A program made the position numbers and the translations under genes. A stretch of 64,000 nucleotides of DNA. It comes from Paenibacillus tundrae (GTDB taxonomy: Bacteria; Bacillota; Bacilli; Paenibacillales; Paenibacillaceae). Shown one piece after another: positions 50,205-58,252 of the stretch; the stretch's first letter is position 1, and each line of letters starts with the position of its first letter. Location of the stretch: NCBI RefSeq assembly GCF_036884255.1, contig NZ_CP145605.1, forward strand, positions 6,447,001 to 6,511,000. Reading direction: 5' to 3'. The notes below the pieces were generated by a model. It saw only the letters and a program-made list of their open reading frames with translations, ran no database searches and was not told the DNA's origin.

Positions 50205-50209
50205 CAAAT

Positions 50210-50512
50210 TCACCTCTTACGCATATGATCTTCAAGCGCGGATATATCTTGGTACCAATCTTCCAATTGGTGACCTTCCGATTTGTGCTTCTTCAGCTTT
50301 TCCACAAGCAGTGCATCTAGATCCTTGAAAGGAATACCGAGCCTGCGGCCCAATATGTAACTACTCATCATCAGACTGGCTAGACTGTCTCCGATTCGGG
50401 AAGTACTACCTTCCCACAAGGCTTTGAACAATCGAGACACTTGGTCAAGTACTTCGGTTTTCAGCCACTCAATCACTTTAGCGCGTTTGGCTACATCCAG
50501 TTCTTTAGGCAT
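50210..50512 (-). CDS. MazG-like family protein
   Basis: About 100 residues of all-helical sequence ('MPKELDVAKRAKVIEWLKTE', 'VLDQVSRLFKALWEGSTSRIGDSLASLMMSSYILGRRLGI', 'LDALLVEKLKKHKSEGHQLEDWYQDISAL') matching short MazG-like proteins. The EExxE metal sites of active MazG are not obvious. Start uncertain: an ATG at 50554 coincides with a TATAAT box and lacks a ribosome site, so the ATG at 50512 is preferred despite a distant GGGGAG. Its stop overlaps the possible GTG of yybS. Confidence 0.72.
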   Translation of the reverse strand: MPKELDVAKRAKVIEWLKTEVLDQVSRLFKALWEGSTSRIGDSLASLMMSSYILGRRLGIPFKDLDALLVEKLKKHKSEGHQLEDWYQDISALEDHMRKR

Positions 50513-50553
50513 ATTGGCGAAAGTCACTCTCCCCGAAAAAGCTTTATTCTCCA

Positions 50554-50580
50554 TTATAACATAAAAAGGGGGGCTACAAA
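50554..50580 (-). promoter_or_regulatory. extended -10 promoter for the MazG-like/yybS/gdpP/rplI/dnaB operon
   Basis: TGTTATAAT on the minus strand (TATAAT 50554-50559, with TG one base upstream) with TTGTAG 15 bp before it. Transcription would start near 50547, inside the open frame read from 50554, which argues for the downstream start codon. Confidence 0.55.
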
Positions 50581-50686
50581 ATGTTCCCTATGCGAAGGGA
50601 ATGACCCACCTTTTTCTGCTCTCCCACTGTTTAACATGGTACTGAGCGGCTCGGATTATCCCTGTGCCAGTAACGTTTTTAATTTC

Positions 50687-51112
50687 TTATTTTGCCTTCA
50701 TGGATTCCTTAGCTACAATGCCTTCACAATATTCTATGATCTGGCTACGACGGACAATGCCTATAAAGCGTTCCATATCATCGACGACAGGTACAAAGTT
50801 CTGAACCTTAGCCAGGTTAATAAGATCCTCCATATTGGCATTAATGGATACAGGCTTAATATCTAGGCGAAGTGGTACTTCCTTAAGGAGAAATTTTGAA
50901 GCGTTTTCAAATGTGATCTTTCCCTCGGCATTCTTCATGTACCACAATAGATCACCCTCAGTGACCGTACCTATATATTTGCCTTCCTTATTCAAAATGG
51001 GCACCGCTGTGAAGCGATGATACTCCATCCGTTCCAATGTTTGCCGCAGAGTAGAATCCGATGTTACACACGTAACCTCTTGCTTAGGCAGCAAAAAAAA
51101 TGCGATGTTCAT
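50687..51112 (-). CDS. two-CBS-domain protein
   Basis: 141 residues from ATG 51112 (MNIAFFLLPKQEVTCVTSDS), which matches the usual start of this small CBS group; in-frame starts up to 51160 add residues without a better ribosome site. Two CBS units ('LRQTLERMEYHRFTAVPILN', 'YIGTVTEGDLLWYMK' and 'LINLAKVQNFVPVVDDMERFIGIVRRSQIIEYC') form one adenine-nucleotide-binding module. Cytosolic. Such stand-alone modules often sense AMP/ATP or c-di-AMP-type ligands; which one is not readable here. Confidence 0.83.
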   Translation of the reverse strand: MNIAFFLLPKQEVTCVTSDSTLRQTLERMEYHRFTAVPILNKEGKYIGTVTEGDLLWYMKNAEGKITFENASKFLLKEVPLRLDIKPVSINANMEDLINLAKVQNFVPVVDDMERFIGIVRRSQIIEYCEGIVAKESMKAK

Positions 51113-51220
51113 ACCCTCACGTATCCCCCTCATGAATTTCGACTTACAACTAATCCTCAACCCATATTATACGTTTCAAAACGTAAGATGTTCCAAAAGG
51201 TCTCGTCGCTCTTCTGAAAA

Positions 51221-51260
51221 AGAAAAAAACAGCAGCCCGCAAATAAACGCCGTACTGCTG
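51221..51260 (-). terminator. terminator after the LCP gene
   Basis: CAGCAG at 51230-51235 pairs with CTGCTG at 51255-51260, around an imperfect CCCGC/GCCGT inner stem. T7 follows on the minus strand. Confidence 0.8.
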
Positions 51261-51289
51261 ATTATAATCAGGCCTCTGTATGGAATTCG

Positions 51290-52324
51290 TTACTCGATCT
51301 TCTGCCGGTCTGGTATCATCAAGGCGCCGGCTGGGGTCGATTCATCCATCCAGTTGGTAATCAGCTCTTTGGCATATTGGACGTCTTTCTCATCCGCTTT
51401 ACCATAGTAGATCCCGTCTTTGCGCATACCTTCACCTAGAATCGTGAAGCTAGAAATTTGTGGTTTCTCTTGTGTCAGCACCTGTTTCGCCAGATCAACG
51501 ATAAAGGATGGACGCATATCTGTCTGGAAGTTATCTCCCATAATCTCCAGTAGCTCTGGAATTTTAGAGATTGAATTGAGATTCAGCATCTCATTCGCCA
51601 TCGAGTTCAGGAATATCTGCTGCCGCTTGGTACGATTAAAGTCACTGTCCTCACGATATCGAACGTAGTACAGCGCTTCTTGACCGTCATAGATTGGTTT
51701 ACCGCCTTCGATGGTGAATTGCACATGATCCGGATGTTTATTCACGATATCCTCTTCAATCGGCAGCTTCACCCCGCCAAGCGCGTCCACGACTCTTTTG
51801 ATTCCATCAAAATTAATGGTAGCATAATACCCTACATCTGCGTCTAAGAATTTCTCCACCGTATTGATGGACATATTCTCCCCTCCGAATGCGTAGGCAT
51901 GCGCCAGTTTATCGTAATCGTCTTCCCCATCCTTATTCGCATCGCGACCCACAATCTGCACATACGTGTCACGTGGGATCGAAACGAGAAGTACACGGGA
52001 TTCCTTAGGACGAACAACCGCATAGATGACCGTATCGGAACGGCCCCTTGTTTTCTCATACGCGCGTTTATCCGAACCGAGCAGAAGTACGGAAAATGGC
52101 TCTTTACGATACACAGTCGGATCTGGCGTATTATTGCCTTCCTGCGGAACATAAGAACGAGACAACTGATCTTCAACTGAATTTGCCAAAAAAAGATCAA
52201 ATGCAGCAACAGCTAGCTGCTGACGGAATAAATACCCGCCAATCAACAAAACCACGAGCGAAACGAGAGTTATATATAGACCTTTTCTTCTTTTCTTCTT
52301 CTTTTCTTTAGTTCTTCTTGTCAT
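51290..52324 (-). CDS. LytR-CpsA-Psr (LCP) family wall-polymer ligase
   Basis: 344 residues. Very basic cytosolic tail (MTRRTKEKKKKRRKG), one TM helix (about 16-34), and an extracytoplasmic LCP domain (about 80-250) with 'FSVLLLGSDKR', the Arg/Asp motif 'RGRSDTVIYAVV', 'VLLVSIPRDTYVQI', 'INFDGIKRVVDALGGV' and 'YYVRYREDSDFNRTKRQQIFL'. It transfers teichoic acid or other polymers from undecaprenyl carriers to peptidoglycan. AAGGA lies 9 nt before the ATG. It could supply secondary wall polymer, the anchor for the SLH proteins in this window; that link is inference. Confidence 0.93.
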   Translation of the reverse strand: MTRRTKEKKKKRRKGLYITLVSLVVLLIGGYLFRQQLAVAAFDLFLANSVEDQLSRSYVPQEGNNTPDPTVYRKEPFSVLLLGSDKRAYEKTRGRSDTVIYAVVRPKESRVLLVSIPRDTYVQIVGRDANKDGEDDYDKLAHAYAFGGENMSINTVEKFLDADVGYYATINFDGIKRVVDALGGVKLPIEEDIVNKHPDHVQFTIEGGKPIYDGQEALYYVRYREDSDFNRTKRQQIFLNSMANEMLNLNSISKIPELLEIMGDNFQTDMRPSFIVDLAKQVLTQEKPQISSFTILGEGMRKDGIYYGKADEKDVQYAKELITNWMDESTPAGALMIPDRQKIE

Positions 52325-52498
52325 CCGTCGATTCCTTCTTCACTATAAAAATGAATTGCCTACCTACCATTAAACGTGCCTAACGGCTTATGACTCGGTG
52401 TTCTCTAATGTTTTCTCTATATCATTCGAAAGCACCGCTAACGCTCGTTCTATTGTAAACATTGCTACATGAGTAAAAGTTACAATCCGGTTAAATTG

Positions 52499-52543
52499 AA
52501 AAGAACAGCTCCCGTATATAAACCACATAAAGGAACTGTTCAG
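52499..52543 (-). terminator. terminator after the MFS transporter gene
   Basis: GAACAGCTCC at 52503-52512 pairs with GGAACTGTTC at 52532-52541; TTTTC follows on the minus strand. A 63-codon frame over this hairpin is not a gene. Confidence 0.7.
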
Positions 52544-52591
52544 ATCATTAGATGTTATATTCAAAGTCAAAAAATTCAATCATAAACTTGC

Positions 52592-54169
52592 TTACGAGAG
52601 ATCTACAGTACTCCCCTTTTCTCTATTGCGTAGAACCCCTGTAATCAATGCAGCTACCAGCGTTAGCACACTGAAAATAACTGCTGACCAGAACAAGCCG
52701 TTGTATCCTTGACCTGTCGTTACGTGGAGAGCCTGTAGTATCGTTTCCCGAATGCCAGGGTCAGGAATTTGTGATAACCCCTCCGTCAGACTTGAAACAT
52801 CACTCCCTGATGCTCCCCCTGAGGTATATTGCTGAAGCATCTCAGGAGATACTTGTATTCCCTGATCAGCAAAACCATCCTGAATATTGGTTCCCAGGTT
52901 AGAGAACGAACGCGCCAGAAAACCTGCAAAGATCGTAGGAGCAATGGCCATCGCCATCTGGCGGAATAACGAGCTGGTTGCCACGGCAATCCCTTTATTG
53001 TTCTCACCTGCCTGTTCCGTCACAAGCACGTTAACTGGAGCACCTAGCATCATACCAAATCCGATACCTACAAGCGTACTCGCGATAACGAATTGCCAGA
53101 TATGCTCAACCCATAACGGGAATAACAGGAATCCAATCGCCGACAGAAGCCCTGCCACTGACAGCGTCCAGATTGGTCCTTTCTTATCCACCAAATAACC
53201 GCCGCCTCCTGCCCCAATCCCTGAAGCTAGCGCGAGTGGAGTAAACCAATAACCTGAGGCGGTGTTAGATACACCCAGATACTGCTCTACGAAGCCAGGA
53301 ATGAAGATGACCGAAGCTAGAATAGCGCCTGAGAAAAAGGCGATGAGCAGTGTCCAGCGGAAGGACGCAATGCCCAACAACTGTGTGGACACAACCGGTT
53401 CACGTCCTGATCCTTCGAGCCTTCTCTCAAGAAAGTAGAATACGATCAGCACAACTACACCCAACAAGAAAAACCCATAAAACATCGGTGAACCTACGCT
53501 TTGCAGCATATTTACACCGTCCAAATTACTGAAGCTGTACATGAGACTGAGCACACCAAGGGTTAGAACAGCAATCCCACTCCAGTCCACTGCTGCACGA
53601 TTCAATTCCTGTTCATCCTGAATATAACGGATACCCGCAATGAATAGTAGGATTGCAATCGGTACATTGATGAGAAATAACCAGTGCCAGTTCCCTGTCA
53701 TATCCAAAATAAAAGCACCAATGTTTGGCCCTAGGATGGCAGCCACCCCATTCATACCGCCCAGCAAGCCCAATGCTGTACCTTGCCGCTCTGCTGGAAA
53801 CTTACTAAGTACATAGGAGCTTGCAATGATGAAGATCCCTCCACCGCCCAAAGCCTGAATAACACGAGCAATGAGGAAGAACGTAAACGACGTACTTAAT
53901 GCGACGAGTAAAGACCCGATGCCAAATAAAGCTACCTCAATAAGAAATAGTTTCTTACGACCATAGCGGTCTGAAAGTTTACCTGCAATAGGCACACTCA
54001 CAGCAAGACCGAGAGTATATAATGTAATCGTCCACGCACCCCAAGTTGGCGATACCCCAAATGAGGCATTCAACGTCGTTAGAGACGATGTGATGATCCC
54101 ATTATCTAGTGCCGCCATAAATACCCCGACTGCAAACAAAATTAACGGCCATTTCATTTGTTTCTGCAT
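52592..54169 (-). CDS. DHA2-family (14-TM) drug:H+ antiporter
   Basis: 525 residues, 14 TM helices, as in the EmrB/QacA branch of MFS. Motif C-like 'LGLLGGMNGVAAILGPNIGAFI', motif A 'GKLSDRYGRKKLFL' in loop 2-3, and 'FMAALDNGIITSSLTTL' with the intramembrane Asp of the first helix. A large extracellular loop between TM13 and TM14 includes 'QYTSGGASGSDVSSLTEGL'. Likely exports hydrophobic drugs or detergents; substrate unknown. GGGAGGTAA precedes the ATG. No adjacent TetR/MarR regulator. Confidence 0.9.
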   Translation of the reverse strand: MQKQMKWPLILFAVGVFMAALDNGIITSSLTTLNASFGVSPTWGAWTITLYTLGLAVSVPIAGKLSDRYGRKKLFLIEVALFGIGSLLVALSTSFTFFLIARVIQALGGGGIFIIASSYVLSKFPAERQGTALGLLGGMNGVAAILGPNIGAFILDMTGNWHWLFLINVPIAILLFIAGIRYIQDEQELNRAAVDWSGIAVLTLGVLSLMYSFSNLDGVNMLQSVGSPMFYGFFLLGVVVLIVFYFLERRLEGSGREPVVSTQLLGIASFRWTLLIAFFSGAILASVIFIPGFVEQYLGVSNTASGYWFTPLALASGIGAGGGGYLVDKKGPIWTLSVAGLLSAIGFLLFPLWVEHIWQFVIASTLVGIGFGMMLGAPVNVLVTEQAGENNKGIAVATSSLFRQMAMAIAPTIFAGFLARSFSNLGTNIQDGFADQGIQVSPEMLQQYTSGGASGSDVSSLTEGLSQIPDPGIRETILQALHVTTGQGYNGLFWSAVIFSVLTLVAALITGVLRNREKGSTVDLS

Positions 54170-54360
54170 CTTGTGTTACCTCCCGATCACATATAATTTA
54201 GCGAGATAAACGGACTTTATTAAACGCACATAAACTGAACTGTTACATCTATATTAAACACTTAAGAACAATTATGACTCACTGGTCATTTTAAATCAAA
54301 TCCATTTGTTATGTCAATTTATAAATATATAATCGTATGTGAATATTACTCCGTATATAT
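54170..54360. other. upstream region of the MFS gene
   Basis: 191 bp of AT-rich DNA that should hold the transporter promoter; no clear box or operator recognised. Confidence 0.35.
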
Positions 54361-54403
54361 AAAAAAATACCGCCCAACGATTCCGTAGAATCTGACGGCG
54401 GTA
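54361..54403 (-). terminator. terminator after the SLH peptidase gene
   Basis: TACCGCC at 54368-54374 pairs with GGCGGTA at 54397-54403, with inner GATTC/GAATC pairing. T7 follows on the minus strand. Confidence 0.9.
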
Positions 54404-54493
54404 CTCAAGTATTATAGTATTCATCTCTTTTTATGCCTATACAAGACTGCGATATTGAGTATTAATCTGATCTAGTTAATGACCTTGCCTGAA

Positions 54494-56908
54494 TTACTTC
54501 ATCAGATGACGATTAAGGAATTTCTCAATCGCTCTGTACAGATCCAACTGGTTTTCTACATTGGCGAAGCCATGACCTTCATTTGTTTTTAACATATAAG
54601 GTACATCTACCCCGCGCTCGCGTAACGCTTCAACGATCTGGTCGGACTCAGCTTGTTTAACGCGTGGGTCATTCGCTCCTTGAACGACGAACAATGGTGC
54701 CTTCATCTGATCAATATGGAACAAAGGTGAGATCGCCGTAAGCAGCTCCTTATCCTTCTCTGGGTCACCTACACGCTCATAGAACATGTTGCGCTCTGAT
54801 TCCCAATATGGTGGCAGTGAATCCAGCAAAGTGAAGATGTTGGAAGGACCAACATAGCTGATGCCAGCAGCATATACGTCTGGAGTGAACGCCAGACCAG
54901 CCAAAGCAGCATATCCACCATAAGAGGCACCGTAGATTGCTACTCGGTCTACATCAACAGTTCCTTCTTCGATCAACCAATTTACGCCGTCTGTAATGTC
55001 GTTCTGCATCGCTTTGCCCCACTGTTTATTGCCTGCATCCAGGAATTCCTTACCGTAACCTGTAGATCCACGGAAGTTTACCTGTAGCACAGCATAGCCA
55101 CGACTAGCTAGGAATTGGATTTCAGGGTTATATCCCCATGAATCACGAGCCCAAGGTCCACCATGTGGTACAACGACAAGTGGCAACTGGGAAGCTTCGA
55201 CTCCCTTAGGCAATGTCAGATATCCATAGATGGTCAAACCATCACGTGACTCGTACGAGATTGGTTTCATATCGGACATTTTGTCCTCATCAATCCATGG
55301 TGCAGCATCGGCCAACTTATCCAGCTTGCCTGTTACCGAATCATAGAAGTAGTACGTGCCCATCGATTTATCACTGTAGGAAACGAATAATACTTGGCCT
55401 TCTTCACTGATGCTGGACAGACTAATCTCTTTGCCTGGTACCTTAGCCTTGATGTCTTCCATCAGCTTTTTGAATTCAGCATCAAAAAATTCATAGTTTA
55501 CTTTATCCGTTTCGTAGACAGCTGCAAGGATTGTACCTTTTGCTTTGGATGGTACAAAACTTGTAACATCTACGTCTTTGTTTTCAAAGATCGTTTTGGT
55601 TACTTGCTTGGTGCTAGGGCTATACTCAACAATTGCTGATTTGTCCCGATCCAAGTTAGAGATAGCATAGATATTTTTGTTATCGTACGTGAACATCACT
55701 GGCGCAAAAGTCTCTCCCAGCTTTGTTGTTAACAACGGCTCAAATGGCTTATCCTCGGATTCACGATACATCAATGAAGATACATTGCCATCACTGGATA
55801 CAGCCACACGGATTTTGCCCTCATGGTCTGTGAGCCAGCCCGTAATATTACCTGGGTTCTCGGCTGCAAGAGTGGCCTCACCTGTATTGATATTGATGCG
55901 ATATACATCAAAAATTTGAGGATCACGTTTATTCATTGCCACCAGAATTTCATCTGGTACACCTTCGAGTGGATCAATTAGAGTCGCTCTAGTGTTAGGG
56001 TATGGCGTGAGATCTTTATTGTTTTTGCCATCGATATCGGTTACATAGATGTGGTAGTTCTCATCTCCTGCAGCATCTTTGATGTAAAGCAGCTTATCAT
56101 CGGTTGCCCATCCAAATCCCATGATACTCCGTTCAGACTCACTCGTAACTCGAACAGACTTGTCCTGTCCATTCTCCTTAACCACGATATTCATACGGTT
56201 ATTCCACGGCTCCAAGTAGGCCAGATGTTTACCATCTGGAGACATTTGGAATCCTGCCTGAGCAGGCTGTTTGAAGAAGTCCTCCAGCGGTGTAAGTCCC
56301 TCTGACTTCACATCCAGACCAAGTGCAAGATATAATGCGTTCGCGAATTCCCCATGAGTTACGGATTGTTTCGCATTAAATGCTGAACCTTCAATGATAA
56401 AATGTTGCTTGATCCGTACAGCATCTTCCACATGAACTGCTGGAATCTGCTTCATATCACTGTATACAACTTGAATGCCGTTGTCTTTTAATTCAAATGC
56501 CCGTGTGAACAACGAGGCCATCTGTGCCCGTGTCAGTGGTGCATCTGGAGCATAACCTTTCGCTTTCCCTTGGATTAGCCCACTCTGCTTCAGAGCATAA
56601 ATTGCCGGTGCAGCCTCATCACTCGCTAATACGTCCGCAAAACCAGTAAGTGAAGCTGGTGCATCCAATTTAAGTACACGCTGTAAAATGACTGCTGCCT
56701 CTGCACGAGTAATCGGCGTGTTTGATTCAATTGTGCCATCTATGTATCCCAGTTGTTGTAGCGTTTGTGTTGCTTTTGAAGCGATCGTTTCTGCAACGGT
56801 TGCTGTAGGTTTAACAGCTTCCGCAGCTTGTACTGCAGGCTGAATCAAGGCAATAGACATTGCCATGGTTAGCGTTAATGCATATACCTTCTTGCTAATC
56901 GAGTTCAA
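54494..56908 (-). CDS. SLH-anchored S9 prolyl oligopeptidase
   Basis: 804 residues from a TTG with AAGGGGG 7 nt upstream. Signal peptide about 1-28 (ending VQAAEA). Three N-terminal SLH repeats (about 40-210; 'TPITRAEAAVILQRVLKL', 'APLTRAQMASLFTRAFEL', 'QSVTHGEFANALYLALGL'), a beta-propeller (about 220-530), then an S9 alpha/beta hydrolase with catalytic Ser662 (GASYGG), Asp747 (GANDPR) and His779 (NEGHGF). It should cut short peptides at the cell surface; the oligopeptide importer encoded just upstream could take up the products. Anchoring by SLH at the N-terminus is less common than at the C-terminus. Confidence 0.92.
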   Translation of the reverse strand: MNSISKKVYALTLTMAMSIALIQPAVQAAEAVKPTATVAETIASKATQTLQQLGYIDGTIESNTPITRAEAAVILQRVLKLDAPASLTGFADVLASDEAAPAIYALKQSGLIQGKAKGYAPDAPLTRAQMASLFTRAFELKDNGIQVVYSDMKQIPAVHVEDAVRIKQHFIIEGSAFNAKQSVTHGEFANALYLALGLDVKSEGLTPLEDFFKQPAQAGFQMSPDGKHLAYLEPWNNRMNIVVKENGQDKSVRVTSESERSIMGFGWATDDKLLYIKDAAGDENYHIYVTDIDGKNNKDLTPYPNTRATLIDPLEGVPDEILVAMNKRDPQIFDVYRININTGEATLAAENPGNITGWLTDHEGKIRVAVSSDGNVSSLMYRESEDKPFEPLLTTKLGETFAPVMFTYDNKNIYAISNLDRDKSAIVEYSPSTKQVTKTIFENKDVDVTSFVPSKAKGTILAAVYETDKVNYEFFDAEFKKLMEDIKAKVPGKEISLSSISEEGQVLFVSYSDKSMGTYYFYDSVTGKLDKLADAAPWIDEDKMSDMKPISYESRDGLTIYGYLTLPKGVEASQLPLVVVPHGGPWARDSWGYNPEIQFLASRGYAVLQVNFRGSTGYGKEFLDAGNKQWGKAMQNDITDGVNWLIEEGTVDVDRVAIYGASYGGYAALAGLAFTPDVYAAGISYVGPSNIFTLLDSLPPYWESERNMFYERVGDPEKDKELLTAISPLFHIDQMKAPLFVVQGANDPRVKQAESDQIVEALRERGVDVPYMLKTNEGHGFANVENQLDLYRAIEKFLNRHLMK

Positions 56909-57061
56909 TTCGTTTCCCCCTTATAAGTGAAATTCATAATAATATGGTATATTTCGTAAACCATTTTACCATGGAAGAGCTTGTATTGGAAAGAACGCCC
57001 ATCTAACACAGCCAGAATGGCATGATGGACATCCGAATTCCAGTTGCATCATTACGGTATA

Positions 57062-57952
57062 TTACTGCGATCCAGCAAACCCGTAGTTGAACAACTTCTT
57101 CGTTTCCACAAAGCGTCCTTCCCGGCTTTCGGAACCAAATACAACCGAGATCAATCGTTTACCATTGCGCTCCGTTGTTCCAACAAAGTGGTACCCTGTA
57201 TCCTCGTCATATCCTGTCTTCAATCCATCATTGCCATCATAAGCATATGGGCCACCTAGAGCAGATAACATCCAATTCGTATTGCTCATATACATGCCTC
57301 GCTGATGAATGGACACCTGCATCTGACTGGAGGTCTCTAAAATCTGTGGATAATTCGTAATGAGGTATCTTGCTAACTTACATGCATCTATAGCTGTCAT
57401 CACGGTCTGCCCTTGAATGGCTTCAGGGCGATTAGGACCCAGCAGCTTCTCGCTTAATCCCGTTGAATTCGTAAATACTGTCGTCTCTGATAACCCAATA
57501 GCCGTAGCTCTCTCATTCATTGCAGACACAAAAGCTTGCTCTGAGCCGCTGATATGTTCAGCGAGTGCGACTGCCGCATCATTCGCAGAATAAACGGCTA
57601 CAATCTGAAACAACTCACGCACCGTGAACTGTTCCCCTTGCTTCAAGGCTAGATGACTTCCACCAACCGAGCTTGCATACAGGCTAACTGTAACCGGATC
57701 TTCCCAATGAATATCTCCGTTAGTAATTGCATCAAGTACAAGCAATTCTGTCATTAACTTGCTGACCCCTGCTGGAGCTGTTCCTTCCGAACCATTAAAG
57801 TCGAGTAAAATCTGCTCTGTTCTCATATCCATCAACACAGCAGATTCAGCCTTAATTCCCGGTTTGCCTACCAGCATGTCTGGTTTCACACCTAAATATA
57901 TAATAATAAGCAGAGCTAACAGCATACCTGCACGTTTCCACCACTTTTTCAT
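57062..57952 (-). CDS. D-alanyl-D-alanine carboxypeptidase homologue (S11) lacking the catalytic serine
   Basis: 296 residues. N-terminal signal/anchor helix (about 7-22). The PBP5-type fold is clear: SAN motif at 122-124 (YSANDAAVAL) and KTG at 245-247 (GLKTGYDEDTGYHF). The first motif, normally PAS-x-T-K-x-M, reads PAG62-V-S-K65-LMT, so Gly (codon GGG at 57767-57769) stands where the nucleophile Ser should be. The lysine general base is kept. It is therefore probably a penicillin-binding pseudoenzyme or a regulatory or structural paralogue. Short for the family: the usual C-terminal beta domain is missing. GAGGTGA precedes the ATG. Confidence 0.85.
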   Translation of the reverse strand: MKKWWKRAGMLLALLIIIYLGVKPDMLVGKPGIKAESAVLMDMRTEQILLDFNGSEGTAPAGVSKLMTELLVLDAITNGDIHWEDPVTVSLYASSVGGSHLALKQGEQFTVRELFQIVAVYSANDAAVALAEHISGSEQAFVSAMNERATAIGLSETTVFTNSTGLSEKLLGPNRPEAIQGQTVMTAIDACKLARYLITNYPQILETSSQMQVSIHQRGMYMSNTNWMLSALGGPYAYDGNDGLKTGYDEDTGYHFVGTTERNGKRLISVVFGSESREGRFVETKKLFNYGFAGSQ

Positions 57953-58049
57953 TCCGAATTCACCTCTTACCTATATAGACGAAGTGAAGAGGCATTTTGT
58001 CTGCACTTTTTTGAAAAAAAGTTAAATTTTTTTTATTTTTTTGTCATTA

Positions 58050-58100
58050 AATAAAAACATGGATTTCTACACCCATGCCAGAGTGTAAAAATCCATGTTT
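58050..58100 (-). terminator. strong terminator after the opp operon
   Basis: AAACATGGATTTCTACAC (58055-58072) pairs with GTGTAAAAATCCATGTTT (58083-58100), an 18-bp stem with one mismatch, followed by T-rich sequence on the minus strand. Confidence 0.9.
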
Positions 58101-58252
58101 AGATGATTCATTTTATAACATCCTAGAAGAATGATTCATAGATTTAAGCACCGAGTGTTACGAAGGACCCCAATCCTTAATCGATGTTAAATCATTGTGA
58201 AAGTAACCTTTACTTCCAATCGTGGCACTTTAGATCATGCACAACTTTAGAA

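Noticed and set aside
52388..52579. 63-codon frame between the LCP and MFS genes
   Set aside because: It lies over the MFS terminator hairpin and has no coding signature.
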